From Gambelia wislizenii (lineage: Eukaryota > Chordata > Lepidosauria > Squamata > Crotaphytidae), in contig JAUMIR010000003.1 in assembly GCA_030847615.1 (NCBI GenBank), forward strand, positions 27,216,501-27,280,500: 64,000 nt of DNA. The letters are read 5' to 3'. Below are positions 24,533 through 35,650 of the stretch, in pieces. The notes beneath the pieces were generated by a model. It searched no databases. It saw only the letters and a list, made by a program, of their open reading frames with translations, and had not been told where the DNA came from. Position numbers and translations under genes: made by a program. Numbering within the stretch: the first letter of the stretch is position 1; every line of letters starts with the position of its first letter.

Positions 24533-25797
24533 TTTATTTATACCCCGCCCCTCTGCTAAAAACAATCGGGGCGGCTTCCAACAATTAAAACATTATAATA
24601 ATGACTAAAAACACCACCCACCCACACCCTCCCACATAAAAAGACATTAAACACAATAAGATTAAAACCTTCTAGCTAAAAAAACACATTAAAAACAAAT
24701 ATATACATAATTTTTAAAAAGCCAGGAGACTGAGTTCCTGAGGCCGGGATCTAATCAGGAAAGGCCTGCCGAAAGAGATCCGTCTTTCGTGCTTTTTTAA
24801 AGCTACTCAAGCTCGTCAGCTGACGGATCTCATTCGGCAGGCCATTCCACAATTTGGGGGCGATTACTGAAAAGGCCCTCTGGGAGGTTGCAGACAGCCT
24901 AGATTTTTGTGGCTGAAGCAGATTCCTCCCAGAGGACCGGAGTATGCGGGGAGGATTGTATGGGAGGAGGCGGTTCCGGAGATAAGTTGGACCCAAGCCA
25001 TTTAGGGCTTTAAAGGTAATAACCAACACCTTATACTGGGCCCGGAAACTGATAGGCAGCCAGTGGAGAGATTTTAGTATTGGAGTTATATGATCTCTCC
25101 GAGATGTTCCTGAGACCACTCTAGCTGCCATATTTTGTACCAACTGAAGTTTCCGGACCAAGCACAAGGGCAGCCCCATGTAGAGCGCATTGCAGAAATC
25201 TAGATGAGAGGTTACCAGCGCGTGCACCACAGTCTCAAGGTCCCTTACTTCCAGGAAAGGGCACAGCTGGCGTATCAGCCGAAGCTGATAACAAGCGCTC
25301 CTGACCGTCGCATTCACTTGACTCATCATCTGAAGCGATGAATCAAGGAGCACCCCCAGACTGCGAACACAGTCCTTAACGGAGAGCGTGACCCCGTCCA
25401 GGACTGGAGGTTGCAACTCAACTCCTGGTTTCGGGGCCGCTACCTTGAGCACCTCCGTTTTGTCTGGATTTAATCTCAATCTGTTTTTCCTCATCCAGCC
25501 CATTACAGCTTTAAGACAGTCATTAAGAGGAGAGATGCCATTGGGATTCGAGGCCGATGATCGGGACAAGGAGAAATAGATCTGGGTGTCATCAGCGTAC
25601 TGATAACACCCAGCCCCATAACCCCGAATAATCTCACCCAGCGGCTTCATATAGATGCTAAACAGCATCGGGGACAGGATGGCGCCCTGTGGAACACCAC
25701 AAGTAAGCTCCTTTCTGCTGGAGCAGCTGTCCCCAAGCCGCACCCTCTGGGACCTGCCCGAGAGGAAGGACCGGAACCACTGGAGCAATAAGGCAAG
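24503..25797 (-). mobile_element. L2 LINE with open 345-codon RT segment
   Basis: The minus-strand frame 25788-24751 is uninterrupted: GVPQGAILSPMLFSIYM, catalytic YQYADDTQIYFS, RLNPDKTEVL, SLGVLLDSSLQM, HLDFCNALYMGLP, ITPILKSLHWLPISFRAQYK, and the end FSVIAPKLWNGLPNEIR...LFRQAF. The 3'UTR includes TTTATACCCCGCCCC (complement) and ends in an (AAT)n run at 24503-24530. 5'-truncated just before the RT fingers; there is no endonuclease. An intact end indicates a recent insertion. Confidence 0.92.
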
Positions 25798-25799
25798 GT

Positions 25800-26175
25800 G
25801 GGGTGTGTGTGATTATTGGGGTGTAAAGCCACTTCCCTTCCCTTGTGAGGTAAGCCTCCAAAAATAAAAAAATAAAAATGAAAATAACATGTTTCTTTCT
25901 GTTTGTTTTTAAACCTTAGGATTAATATGATAATGGCATAATACCTGAAAAATCCTGCTTCAAATTCTGCTTTTAAAAGTATATGGGAAAGTTATGAGAA
26001 CCCATTACTTCTACACAAGAAAAGGGAGCAGTGTAACACCTTCTTATGTTGCCTATCAAATGTAAAACCCTTATGTCTTCTTACAAAAAGGTAACAAGTT
26101 ACATGTAATAATGTTACTTATGTGTTATTCTCAAACTCTTAAAGCATCCACCTGAACACAAAGACTAAAAAAAAC
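25800..26175. other. Intergenic, no gene seen
   Basis: AT-rich; nothing recognised. Confidence 0.5.
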
Positions 26176-26177
26176 TA

Positions 26178-26575
26178 CAGTCATCCCTTCACATTTGTGG
26201 GGTTAGGTTCCACAGACCCCCACAAATGTGAAAATTCTGCGAATAATGACTGCCCTTCCCCTCCCCCGTCAAAGTGACCACGGGGCCTCCGGAGGCACCA
26301 TAGTCACTTTCCCCCGCTTCCCCACTCCCTCCTAAGGCCTTCACGGGGCCTCCGGAGACCCTCCCGAGGCCCCATGGATGCCTCCCCGGCCCTCCCCCTC
26401 CCTCCTAAGGCCTTCACGGGGCCTTCGGAGAGTCTCCGGAGGCCCGTGGATGCCTCCCCGGCCCTCCCCCCTCCCTCCCAAGGCCTTCACGAGGCCTCCG
26501 GAGGCCCCTTGTTGCTGCTTTTGGGAGGGCAGAGGGGCCGCGAATGCTAAGTTCACGAATGTGGAGGGGCAACTG
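26178..26575. mobile_element. Tigger/pogo-like MITE with internal GC-rich tandem repeat
   Basis: TA on both sides (26176-26177, 26576-26577). Ends CAGTCATCCCTTCACATTTG and, complement, CAGTTGCCCCTCCACATTCG. The middle (about 26270-26515) holds around three copies of a 75-80 bp unit with AAGGCCTTCACGGGGCCTCC and GGATGCCTCCCCGGCCCTCC. Frames through it are open because of composition. Confidence 0.82.
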
Positions 26576-26737
26576 TAATAGCAATTAGAAGTAATTTCTA
26601 TCCAGATACTCAATAAAATCCATTTTAAAAGAAAGAGACTAGAAATAAATATGTCTTTAGCACTCCTCTAGTTCACTGTGTCTCAGGCCATCTGATGTAA
26701 GGGGCCATCAATCATTATTTTTTTCCAGTGGACCAGA

Positions 26738-26960
26738 GTTGTTGTTGTTGTGTGCCTTCAAGTCATTTCTGACTAATGACCCTAAGGCAAACTGATCACA
26801 GGATTTTCTTGGCAGAATTTCTTTAGAGGGGGTTTGCCCTTGCCTTTCTCTGAGGTTGAGTATGATTTGCCCAAGGTCACCTAGTAGGTTTCCATGGCAA
26901 AGTGTGGATTCAAACCCTGGTCCCCCAGTGTCCTTGTCAAACCACTACACTATGCTGGCC
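26738..26960 (-). mobile_element. Sauria-type SINE
   Basis: On the minus strand: tRNA-like head with GGCCAGCATAGTGTAGTGG (box A) and CAGGGTTTGAATCC (box B), then TGACCTTGGGCAAATCATAC, GAAAGGCAAGGGCAAACC, and a tail CTTGAAGGCACACAACAACA. Confidence 0.85.
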
Positions 26961-26964
26961 AAGG

Positions 26965-28250
26965 ACCAACATCATATTTGTGTCCATTGGCTACTATTGT
27001 TTCTTTCCTGGAAACTCACCAGAAATCAGCAGCCAGTGGATTAGGGCCACCAATTTGAACAGCACTGCTGTATATGACTGCAAAGATGGGACCAGCCACA
27101 CCTGCCCGCTGTGATAGAGGCAGCTGTGTTAGCTTGAAATCCCCAGCCTCCTTGGTTCAATAGAAACCACAGCTTATTGCCAAGAGTACTATATACAGAA
27201 AGCAAGCTTTACTTCAGCATGAGTCCTCTTGCAGCACAGATTCTGGTAACTGAAACACTGAAAGAAAAAAGGTACTGGTGCTGGATTATGAAAGAAGAAA
27301 AGAATATATTTCTTGGAGATGTTCAGTGCCCATTTGAAAGGCCTACTGAATTATTTGCTTGAAGAAAAGGTGGTTGGCCATGTGCCATTTGATTGTTTGA
27401 AGACAGAGGCTTCCTTGTCACCGGCTTCTCTCTCCATGCCCCACAAATATGTTCTTACAGTGTAGAGAACTTCTTTGAGCTTGAGGGTTAAAGTTAGTTT
27501 CAGAGAGATTGTTGAGGGCCATGTTCTAGTGATGGACAGAGCCAAAAGGAAAAGTGTAGGACGAAATATTAGCACACTTGAGAGCTTAAAACTCTTACCG
27601 GTACTGACTATGCCCTAGAAGAAGCATTTCAAGCATTTAGGAAATGAGAAAAATGCACAAAATCTTGGAGGCCACCGAAACAATGGTGGCATGGGAAAGG
27701 GTACATAGTCTTCTGGGGACTCTCAGAGGACTCAATTCAGCCTGATGTTCCTTGAACCTGAGACAGACCTTTAGGTAGCACTAGTGGTTGGTTCTTCTCA
27801 AACTTCCTCACTACTCCTTATGTTAAAAACATGTCCTGAGGAATGTCAGATCAACTGATACTGCAAGTTCTCAGGAAGATAAAATCTTGCTCTTCTTCCA
27901 GATCTTGTTTACAGTAGAAATGCATGTTTCATTTTGGATTGTCTCATCATATGTGTTTCATGGTAAAAAAACCAAAAAACAAAAACACTCAGAAGTAACT
28001 TACTGGCACCTTCTTCCATGCAGTACTCATACTAACAAGAGTTAGCTAAAGTGCCACTGTCAATGTCCTCTGTCAGTGTTACCTTCCCCCCCACACACAC
28101 ACACACTACTGCTCCTGCTGCCCATTAGCTGTTTGGCACATTTAATCTAGCTCAGCAAAAGACTGTCTGATGTGAGACCCTACAGCAGCCTCACTACCAG
28201 CAGCATAGTCTCTCGTTGCACAGGAACATGCAATTTCACCATCACTGAAA
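26965..28250. other. Intergenic, no gene recognised
   Basis: No gene; (CA)n at about 28093-28106. Confidence 0.45.
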
Positions 28251-28254
28251 GGTA

Positions 28255-28590
28255 GCAGCAAGGTGGTGCTGGAAGAATTCTATGGATACCATGGACTGCC
28301 AAAATGACCAATAAATGGGTCCTAGAGCAAATCATACCTAAACTCTCATTAGAAGCCAAAATGACCAGACTGAGTCAATCGTACTTTGGAAATATGAGAA
28401 GACATGACTCATTAGAAAAGAGGATAATGCCTGGTAAAGTGGGAGACAGTAAGTAAAGAGAAAGATGACATTACAGGACCTGAGTAGAGCTGTTGATGGC
28501 ATGGTGTCTTGGAGGTCTCTCATTCATGGGGTCATCATAAGTTGAAGCCAGTTTGACAGCAAATAACAACAACAACAACAAATGTGTGTT
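28255..28590 (+). mobile_element. RTE/BovB LINE 3' end
   Basis: ATGGATACCATGGACTGCCA, AATAAATGGGTCCTAGAGCA and TTAGAAAAGAGGATAATGCC match the final coding part of BovB (KTNKWVLEQ, LEKAIML-type). It closes with (AAC)n at 28563-28580, the expected BovB/Sauria 3' tail. Confidence 0.72.
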
Positions 28591-28599
28591 TGTGTGCCT

Positions 28600-29872
28600 G
28601 TCCACAAAAACATTTCTCTTCTTTTTAAAAACAAACTAACAGTGACTGCAACATAAAACCAAAGAGGGTAATTGATTATAATTGGTTACAATAAATAAAT
28701 AAATAAATAAATACTTGTCCAACCCAATTCCTTTAAGGAGTGACAACACATTATCTGGAATGTAATGTCATATGAAGTTGGAAATCAGATATACAATCCC
28801 AGGTTTAATGGCGCACTAATCAATAACTCATTAATAGTATAACCATCACAAGTTTGTAGCCATTTGTAAACATTCACTCATCTGTGGGCCTACCCCACCC
28901 AACACATTGATAGCAATAAAAGCAGTAGAGCTCATAGAGTTTCAGTAGCTATTCCTTTCTTTCATCACTATTGAGTTGATGCCATCTGGTGGATATCTTA
29001 TACAACTACAGAATGACCTGAAAAACAATGCATTTCTCAAACAAGAATATTTAAGATTCTTTGACCTAAGAAACAACAAGATCTATAATGTCTTTCGAGA
29101 ATGAAAATGTTGCATGGCATAGTAAATAGGATCCCAAAGGAACAGTTTGTTCAAAAGACACCCAACACCATTTCTACCATGTCTCCTTCTTTCCTGACCT
29201 TTTTTTCCCCTTTCTGTAACATTTTCTAGTCTTTTTTTTCCAGACCCTGTTATCATTACTCTCCCCTCTCCTTCTGAGAAATACAGCTCATCCAATCCAT
29301 CTGATCCAGAACTTGGAAAGGCAAATATCTTGGATTATAACTCCCAGGGATTATGGGGCTGTTTCTAGATTGAGGGTTCCTGTTGCTACTAATAAAAAGG
29401 CATTGTGCACTAGCTGTTACTTAATGAATTTTACACCTTCACTATTCTTAACTGGACTCTAGGCCAGGAACCTATTGAGGCAAGCCACCGGTGTAATGGA
29501 GTAGTTTGACATTCTGCTTGCTCATGTAAGCAGTGTGTGTGTGGGGGGGGTTAAGTGGGGGGGATGCAACTGGCTGTGAGCCACCCATTCCATGGATGCC
29601 TCAGTGTCAAGGTGCTATGGCAAGGGTGGCTTAGAAAAAGGGGACAGGCTATTTTCCAAGCCAACTATCCCACAGTACCATGGCTTCTAGGAACTCTTGC
29701 CCCTAAATCAGACTTTCATAGAATTGACAGCCAGGAGCCAGCTGCATCCTTCTCTTGTTTTTCTTTATCTCACCTTCTCCTTCTTTGTTTCCTTCCCAGC
29801 AGTGCACCTCTGGAGTATATAGGCACAGCAGTAGTGGGATCTTAGCCTAATGTCTAATAGATATCAACAGAA
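28600..29872. other. Intergenic, no gene seen
   Basis: (AAAT)n at 28690-28712; nothing else recognised. Confidence 0.45.
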
Positions 29873-29873
29873 C

Positions 29874-30066
29874 TTTGTTGTTGTTGTGTGCCTTCAAGTC
29901 ATTTCTGACTTATGACAAATGTACGGTGAGGCTATCACAGGGTTTTTTGAGGCTGAGAGTTTGTGACTTGCCCAAGGTTACCCTGTGGGTTTCCATGGCT
30001 GAGTGGGGATTCAAACCCTGGTCTCCAGAGTCATAGTCCAACACTCAAACCACTACAGCAAGCTCA
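29874..30066 (-). mobile_element. Sauria-type SINE
   Basis: Minus strand as for 26738-26960: starts (plus-strand view) TTGTTGTTGTTGTGTGCCTT, has CTTGCCCAAGGTTACCCTGT, GGGGATTCAAACCCTGGTCT, and ends with the box A complement near 30050-30066. Confidence 0.85.
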
Positions 30067-30134
30067 GTCTCACAATGGGAGTTGTACCAGATCCTTATGG
30101 TAGTATTCAGGATGTAAATGGGGGGGGGGATTAG

Positions 30135-30420
30135 ATATTATTTATTTAGGTATTTAGGTATTTAGATATTTATACCCCACTCTTCAGCCACAAAGGCTCT
30201 CAGGGAGGCTTACAAATTGTTAAGCAATAGCATTTTATACATCTACACCGCATTAAGCAATGTGTGTTAGCTAATTGCCTCCAGGAGCCGGGTACTCATT
30301 TTACCAGCCTATGAAAGGATGGAAGGCTGAGTGAACCTTGGAGCCCTTGGGATCCAACTTGCAACACTGTGGCTGCAGTACTGGCATTTAACCATTGCAC
30401 CACCAGGGCTTTTTGCTTGA
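30135..30420 (-). mobile_element. tRNA-headed SINE of a second type
   Basis: The plus view has TATTTATACCCCACTCTTCA, GCTCTCAGGGAGGCTTACAA, GGATCCAACTTGCAAC and ACCATTGCACCACCAGGGC. It matches 35175-35385 in opposite orientation. Head box A is TGGTGCAATGG. Confidence 0.75.
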
Positions 30421-30582
30421 ACTTGCTTGATGGAAACCCTTATTACCATTTTTTAAAAGTCCACACTAAACATTTATAGAGGTATTAGCCTTTGTCTTCC
30501 CCTTTCCTGCCTTGCTTCCTCAACAATTTCCTCTTTGATTTCCCTCTTGTCAAAGTTAAACAGGAGAATTTAAGTTGGAAAT

Positions 30583-30695
30583 GGAGCCTGCATGGTATAG
30601 TGGTTTGAGTGTTGGACTACAACTCTGGAGACCAGGGTTCAAATCCCCACTAGGCCATGGAAACCTTAGTAGGCAAGTCACTCACTCACTCTGCC
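30583..30695 (+). mobile_element. Sauria-type SINE head fragment
   Basis: GCCTGCATGGTATAGTGGTT, GACCAGGGTTCAAATCC, TAGGCAAGTCACTCACTCAC. Truncated before the tail. Confidence 0.75.
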
Positions 30696-30699
30696 AACT

Positions 30700-31590
30700 G
30701 TTCTGATTTGGCAGAGATAGTCCCGATTGATCTTTTGTCCCCCCACTATTTCAGCTGTGTTTAAAATGTCCCTGTTTCTCTCTCCTCTTCTCCCTTTCCC
30801 CCTTTGTTCTTAGCTTACTCAAACTGCTTCAAACAAGTACAAAAGTAGTTGTACTACATTAACAGAGTGGGGGAGGAAGAGGAGGGCCAGAATCTCACCC
30901 TTCCCAGTTGGCTCAGGCAAAAGCAAACCAATCCAGCCTCTCCTAGCTTGTCTGTGCTTCCTCATCAATAACTTTTGCCATCTTGGCCACACACATCCCA
31001 GTTTTCATCTGTGGGAAAATACTGGAGGCTACAAGTTTGCTTATACACCTATCAAGAAAAACATATTCAGTGGTAGCCACATTAGACATGCGGCAAAATA
31101 CAACAAAATCCAAGATACACATCACAGTGGTTCTTTTGTTAGGACAACCAAAGTACCCTATGCTAGCTTTTGAAACTCACTGACTTCTTCATTAGGAAAA
31201 GATCTTTAAAATCATCCAGGAGAAGAAAAACAATGGTGTCAGTCATAGGCCTGCATCTTCTTTGATATGTTTGCTTAAGATGGTTTCAAGGTGGTCTTGA
31301 GGGAGGGCTAATGCAGACAGAGGCCTCACCCCTTCTTGGCCATCTGAGGACTGAGGACATAGGCACTAAAACACAAGTAACCACTGGCAGAAACAAAGTA
31401 AACTTCCTTTGAGATCTGGGGGTGGGGGGTCAGTTACACAACAGTTTTAAAATCGAAAAATGCCAGCTTACTTCTCTTTCGAACCAGTGCCTACTAGTTT
31501 ACACAATTTTCTCCGGAAAGTCATTTCTCTGATAACATCCGAAAGCTTTCTGAATGTGCAGTTCACATGGGGAGGCATGGTCTCTGTGAC
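30700..31590. other. Intergenic, one old repeat scrap
   Basis: 31040-31200 resembles (inverted) an old sauropsid dispersed repeat also hinted at 44625-44715 and 44980-45090 (AGCTTTTGAAACTCACTGAC, TTCTTCATTAGG). No gene. Confidence 0.35.
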
Positions 31591-31599
31591 TGACAGTCA

Positions 31600-33240
31600 T
31601 GGAGGCCTATCTCTTGCCAGGGCGGAAAGAACAACTGCGGTGTGAGAGGAGCGGCCGGAGGCCCAACAGCCCCAGGCACGACGTGGTGACATTGCTGTCA
31701 TTGGGTCTTGGCTGCGCCCCCGCCCACCAACTTCGACCAGAGGCCCTGGTTCAAACAGTCATGCTGCTACAGCGCCTTCAGTGTGTGTGTGGGCAGGCAA
31801 ACGGAGGCCCAACAACAGCAATGGTGCTGCACCGTTGCTGTGGTTGGGTCTCGGCTGCACCCCCACCCTACACTTCCTGCTGCAGAGGCCGCAGGAAGTG
31901 GTGCAGCAGTTTAAACTGCCACGCAGCTCCGAGGCCACCAAGGCCATCCCCTTCGGGGGGGGCAGAGGCCCAATGACAGCAGCAGTGCCATGCCATTGCT
32001 ATCATTGGCTCTTGGCTGCACCCCCACCCCGAACCCCAGAGGCCCCAGGAAGAGGCTGCAGGAGGAAAGGCGGGCAGTGGGACTGTCAGTCCCTTCGTCA
32101 CCCGCCCTTTCCCCCGCTGCTGCCCCTCCCTCCTTACTTGCCCTTCTCTTCGCATTCATAAACAGTGAACGGGGAAGAGAGAGGGGGAGATGTAGGAAGA
32201 GGCTGCAGCAGAGTACAGGCGGTTGATGGGATTCATAGCCTCATCGACCACCTTTCCCCCGATGCTGTCTCTCCCTCCTGCCTCTCCCTCCTCTTCCCCG
32301 TTTGCAAGGAGCAAATGGGGAAGAGACGGGGGAGGGAAAGAGAGGAAGAGGCTGCAGTGGAGGAGAGGTGGTTGAGGGAACTCAGAGCCCCACTGCCCGC
32401 CTTTCCCCAGCTGCTGCGTCTTCCTCCATTTCTCCCCCCCTTCCCCGTTCGCTGCTTGCAAATTGGGAAGAAAAGGGCAAGGCAGGAGGGAGAGGCAACA
32501 GCTGAAGAAAGGCAGATGATGGGACGCTGAGTCCCATTGACCGACTCTCCTTCGCTGCAGTCTCTTCCTCCATTTCCCCCCCCCCCATTCGCTGTTTGCA
32601 AACGGGAAGAGAAGGGCAAGTAAGGAGGGAGGGGCACCAGTGGGGGAAAGGGCAGGTGATGATGGGACTGACACTTCCACTGCCTGCCTGTCCTCTTGCA
32701 GGGGCCTCTGGGGCATGGGGAGGGCACATGCTGAGCACCAACGACAGCAACAGCACAGTGCTGTTGCTATCGTCGGGCCTCCAGCTTCCCCCCCCCCCAT
32801 TGAAGGCGCTGGTCTTGGAGATCTCTGGGGCGGCATGGGGTGGGGGCTCAGACAAGACCCAATGATAGCAAAGACAACTGCAGGAGGACAGGCAGGCAGT
32901 GGGACTGTCAGTCCCTTCGTCGCCCGCCCTTTCCCCCGCTGCTGCCCCTCCCTCCTTACTTGCCCTTCTCTTCCCATTCACAAACAGCGAACGGGGAAGA
33001 GAGAGGGGGGAATGGAGGAAGAGGCTGAAGATAGCCATTGCTGTCATTGGGCCTCCGGTCACCCTTCCCCCCCACATCGAAGGCAATGGCCTTAGGGAGT
33101 CCTTGGGAGTGGTGTTGCAGTTTAAACCGCTGCACCGGCCAAGACCCAACGACAGCAATGGTACGGCACCATTGCTGTCCTTGGGCCTCCAGCCACCCCC
33201 TACCACACCAAGGCTGAGACCCAAAAACTAAAGTGCTGGG
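31600..33240. repeat. GC-rich block of tandem hairpins
   Basis: Two kinds of palindromic module alternate. Type 1 (about 32088-32230, 32245-32370, 32390-32520, 32535-32670, half unit 32918-33020) has roughly 60-bp arms, CT-rich on the left and GA-rich on the right, meeting at CCCCGTTTGC...GCAAACGGGG-like centres. Type 2 (31805-31850, 31963-32010, 32735-32790, 33143-33190) has arms like CCCAACAACAGCAATGG and its complement. Frames stay open in both strands for up to 280 codons because stops are rare in this composition. No transposon ends found. Confidence 0.75.
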
Positions 33241-33244
33241 ATGA

Positions 33245-33480
33245 AAAAATGGCGGTAAAGTTTTGCAAGCCATCCCTTTCAAGCCCGCCCCCTCTGACCA
33301 ACGACCAATGGCCTCTCTGCTCTGCTGTGAGCCCCTGCTTCAAAATTTTCACTGGTAATTCACACAGCCAATACTGCACAACCTTCCAAACCTTTTTTAA
33401 AAGTCCGGGAAAACTGCAAAAGCTTTTACCGCGCGACTTTTGGGTTTTTTGTCCCCCCTCCTTCTGAATAAGGTGACTTT
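33245..33480 (+). repeat. Unclassified dispersed repeat, copy 1
   Basis: Similar in order to 35400-35650: TGACCAACGACCAATGGCC against TGACCAATCAGCTG, then AAAAGTCCGGGAAAACTGCA against AAAACTGGGAAAAGCCGCAG, and TTTTGGGTTTTTTGTCCCCC against TTTTTCTAGATTTTTCTCC. Confidence 0.5.
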
Positions 33481-34117
33481 GAACTGAAACATGTGGGAAC
33501 TATTAGGAGGCTTGGTGAATTCTTAGCTGATTTATTTTGCCGTGCCCTGGGTTGTCTCTGTCCTGCATGAGGCTGCTATCCCTTCTGTCAAGAAATTGCT
33601 TCCCTTGTGCTTTGGCTTCAACAATCCATTAGGTGGCACCCAATATCTGACATTTTCCTTTCAACTATATCCAAAGAAGCCTTATAACATTTATAACACA
33701 AGGCTTGGTATGAAAAAAATGTGCTATCAGATATCTGCATGTCTGGAGCTACAGGAAAGCCTGATATTCTGAAATAAGAGGCATCCATTCTGTTTTAAAA
33801 GATTTCAGTGATTTAGGTCCATTTAGGTTACTACTTAAAGAGAAGCATTATTTCTGAAGATCGGAGATGAACAATCTTGCATTTGTAACCCAAACAACAC
33901 AATATGCCAAAGTATGGAAAGTCGGTGTTTATAAGTAATTTTGTTCCCATTGCTCATTACAGTGTTTGAAAGCTAGCTCTTTGTTTTTGGTTACTGCAAT
34001 GTTAAAAAAGTAACTTGTAGCTGACACATGTTGATTGTATAACTATTTAACTCCTGAGTCAATTCTTGGCAGAAGCACCTTTGGCAACACAACTTTGTCT
34101 GTGTCACATGTACAGAC
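33481..34117. other. Intergenic, no gene seen
   Basis: Nothing recognised. Confidence 0.45.
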
Positions 34118-34122
34118 CTTAC

Positions 34123-34546
34123 TGTTAGGGGATGATAGGACATTCAATCCCTGGCAGAAGCCAAAAACTATCTCAGCAGACTTAGTAGCAACCCGTTCCC
34201 AAGAATATTCACACACAGAGTGTTTGACATCCAAATAAGCAGGAGGCACTTTTATTTTCAAACTCAAGCAGTTGCAATATGTACAAATACTTACAATTGA
34301 AGGACAAACTGCTTCATCAGGCATCAGCATTCACAAGAAGAAAAGTGAGCTCTATTCTGAGCTCTCTTATAAACACAGTTACAGGGCATTGGCTTACTCA
34401 ATAACATGATCTTACACACCAATAAGAACCCTCCTTCTGTAGCTGCGGCATGACTAGGCAGTTAATGGAGTCAGCCATTATGACTCAGCATGACTCTGTA
34501 GTTGTTTGGCCATTTTATAATGGAGTTCAGTCTCTAACTCCTGACA
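34123..34546 (-). mobile_element. Solo LTR with exact 5-bp duplication
   Basis: 424 bp, TGTTAGGGGATG...CTCCTGACA, flanked by CTTAC (34118-34122 and 34547-34551). On the minus strand it starts TGTCAGGAGTTAGAG and has a polyadenylation signal AATAAAAGTGCC (complement of 34242-34254), which sets the orientation. A gypsy-type element is likely. Confidence 0.85.
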
Positions 34547-34551
34547 CTTAC

Positions 34552-35174
34552 AAATGTGGTATAGCTGAAATGGGCATGAATCCAAATAGATGGCTCCCAT
34601 GGATCTGCAACCTATAAATATAGACAGGTCTCAATATGTTGGGGTTGTGTGGGGGTAGGAATCTGGGTTGCATCAGCTAGCTTGGATCTCATCATCATGG
34701 ATATATCCCGCAGTGGCCACATAGTTAGTGTCTATGAAAAGAGACAGCATACCAATAGTAACTCTTCCACCTGGAGGAGAATGCTGATTAACCCAGGATT
34801 CTCCCTTGCATTGAGAGATCTGTATGTATGGATAAGCAGGTATTGCATTCCTAGAACTGCAATGTAAATTGAGGGCTGGTCTAGACCAGGGAATAAAATG
34901 TGGATTGGTGCACAGTAACACCAATTTGCAGCAGCTTTCATCTGTCTCAACTATTTTTTTTTTGCAAGGTTGCTGATGTGCAAAGCTATCCATGTTTGCT
35001 CTTCACATGGAGGCATGCCAGCAAAACAAGATGGTGGGCGTGAATGAATTACTCACAGTTCTATACTCCTGAGCTTGCCCCCACCAAACAGTTTTTTAAA
35101 AAAACCCCAAAAACTAAATCCAAGATGTGGAAGAGCGATCTTCCGCTTAAACAATGAAAAAAGAAAAAAAGAAA
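34552..35174. other. Intergenic, no gene seen
   Basis: Nothing recognised. Confidence 0.45.
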
Positions 35175-35385
35175 GGCCCCGGTAGCCCTGGTGGTGCAGT
35201 GTTTAAATGCCAGTACTGCAAGCCACCACATTGCAAGTTCAATCCCAGAGGGCTCCAAGGTGCACTCAGCCTTCCATCGTTTCATGCTATTGCTTAAACA
35301 ATTTGTAAGCCTCCCTGGGAGACTTTGTGGCTGAAGAGCGAGGTATAAATACCTAAATAAATAAAGATAAATAAATAAAGACTGT
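35175..35385 (+). mobile_element. tRNA-headed SINE of the second type
   Basis: Box A-like TGGTGCAGTG, box B-like GCAAGTTCAATCCCAG, then CTCAGCCTTCCATCGTTTCA, GCCTCCCTGGGAGACTTTG and a TAAATAAATAAA tail. Partner of 30135-30420. Confidence 0.8.
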
Positions 35386-35399
35386 TCCGTCGCCTTGGC

Positions 35400-35650
35400 G
35401 CACAATCGCTATGACAGAAATCCAACATGGTGGTTCAGAGGGCTGCCTTGTTAGCAAGCTCCACCCCTGAGCACATCTGACCAATCAGCTGTTCTCTTCA
35501 GGCGTGTGATTTGATGTGATCTGTTATCCCAACAAGCGGGGTGTGCATTTCCCTCAGGATTTTCAAAAAACTGGGAAAAGCCGCAGAGCCTTTTCCCACA
35601 TAGTTTTTCTAGATTTTTCTCCTTCTCCCTCTGAAAATGATGGAATGCTG
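35400..35650 (+). repeat. Unclassified dispersed repeat, copy 2
   Basis: Partner of 33245-33480. It lies directly after a SINE tail. Confidence 0.5.

Noticed and set aside
24751..25788. Host gene encoding a 345-residue protein.
   Set aside because: L2 reverse transcriptase with a retroelement 3' end.
26738..26960. tRNA genes at SINE heads (also 29874, 35175, 44341, 51549, 55100).
   Set aside because: Box A/B-like motifs only; no full cloverleaf and a clear SINE body follows.
31600..33280. Several overlapping frames of 110-280 codons in the GC-rich block.
   Set aside because: Open in many frames at once, repetitive, no protein family recognised; explained by hairpin repeats.
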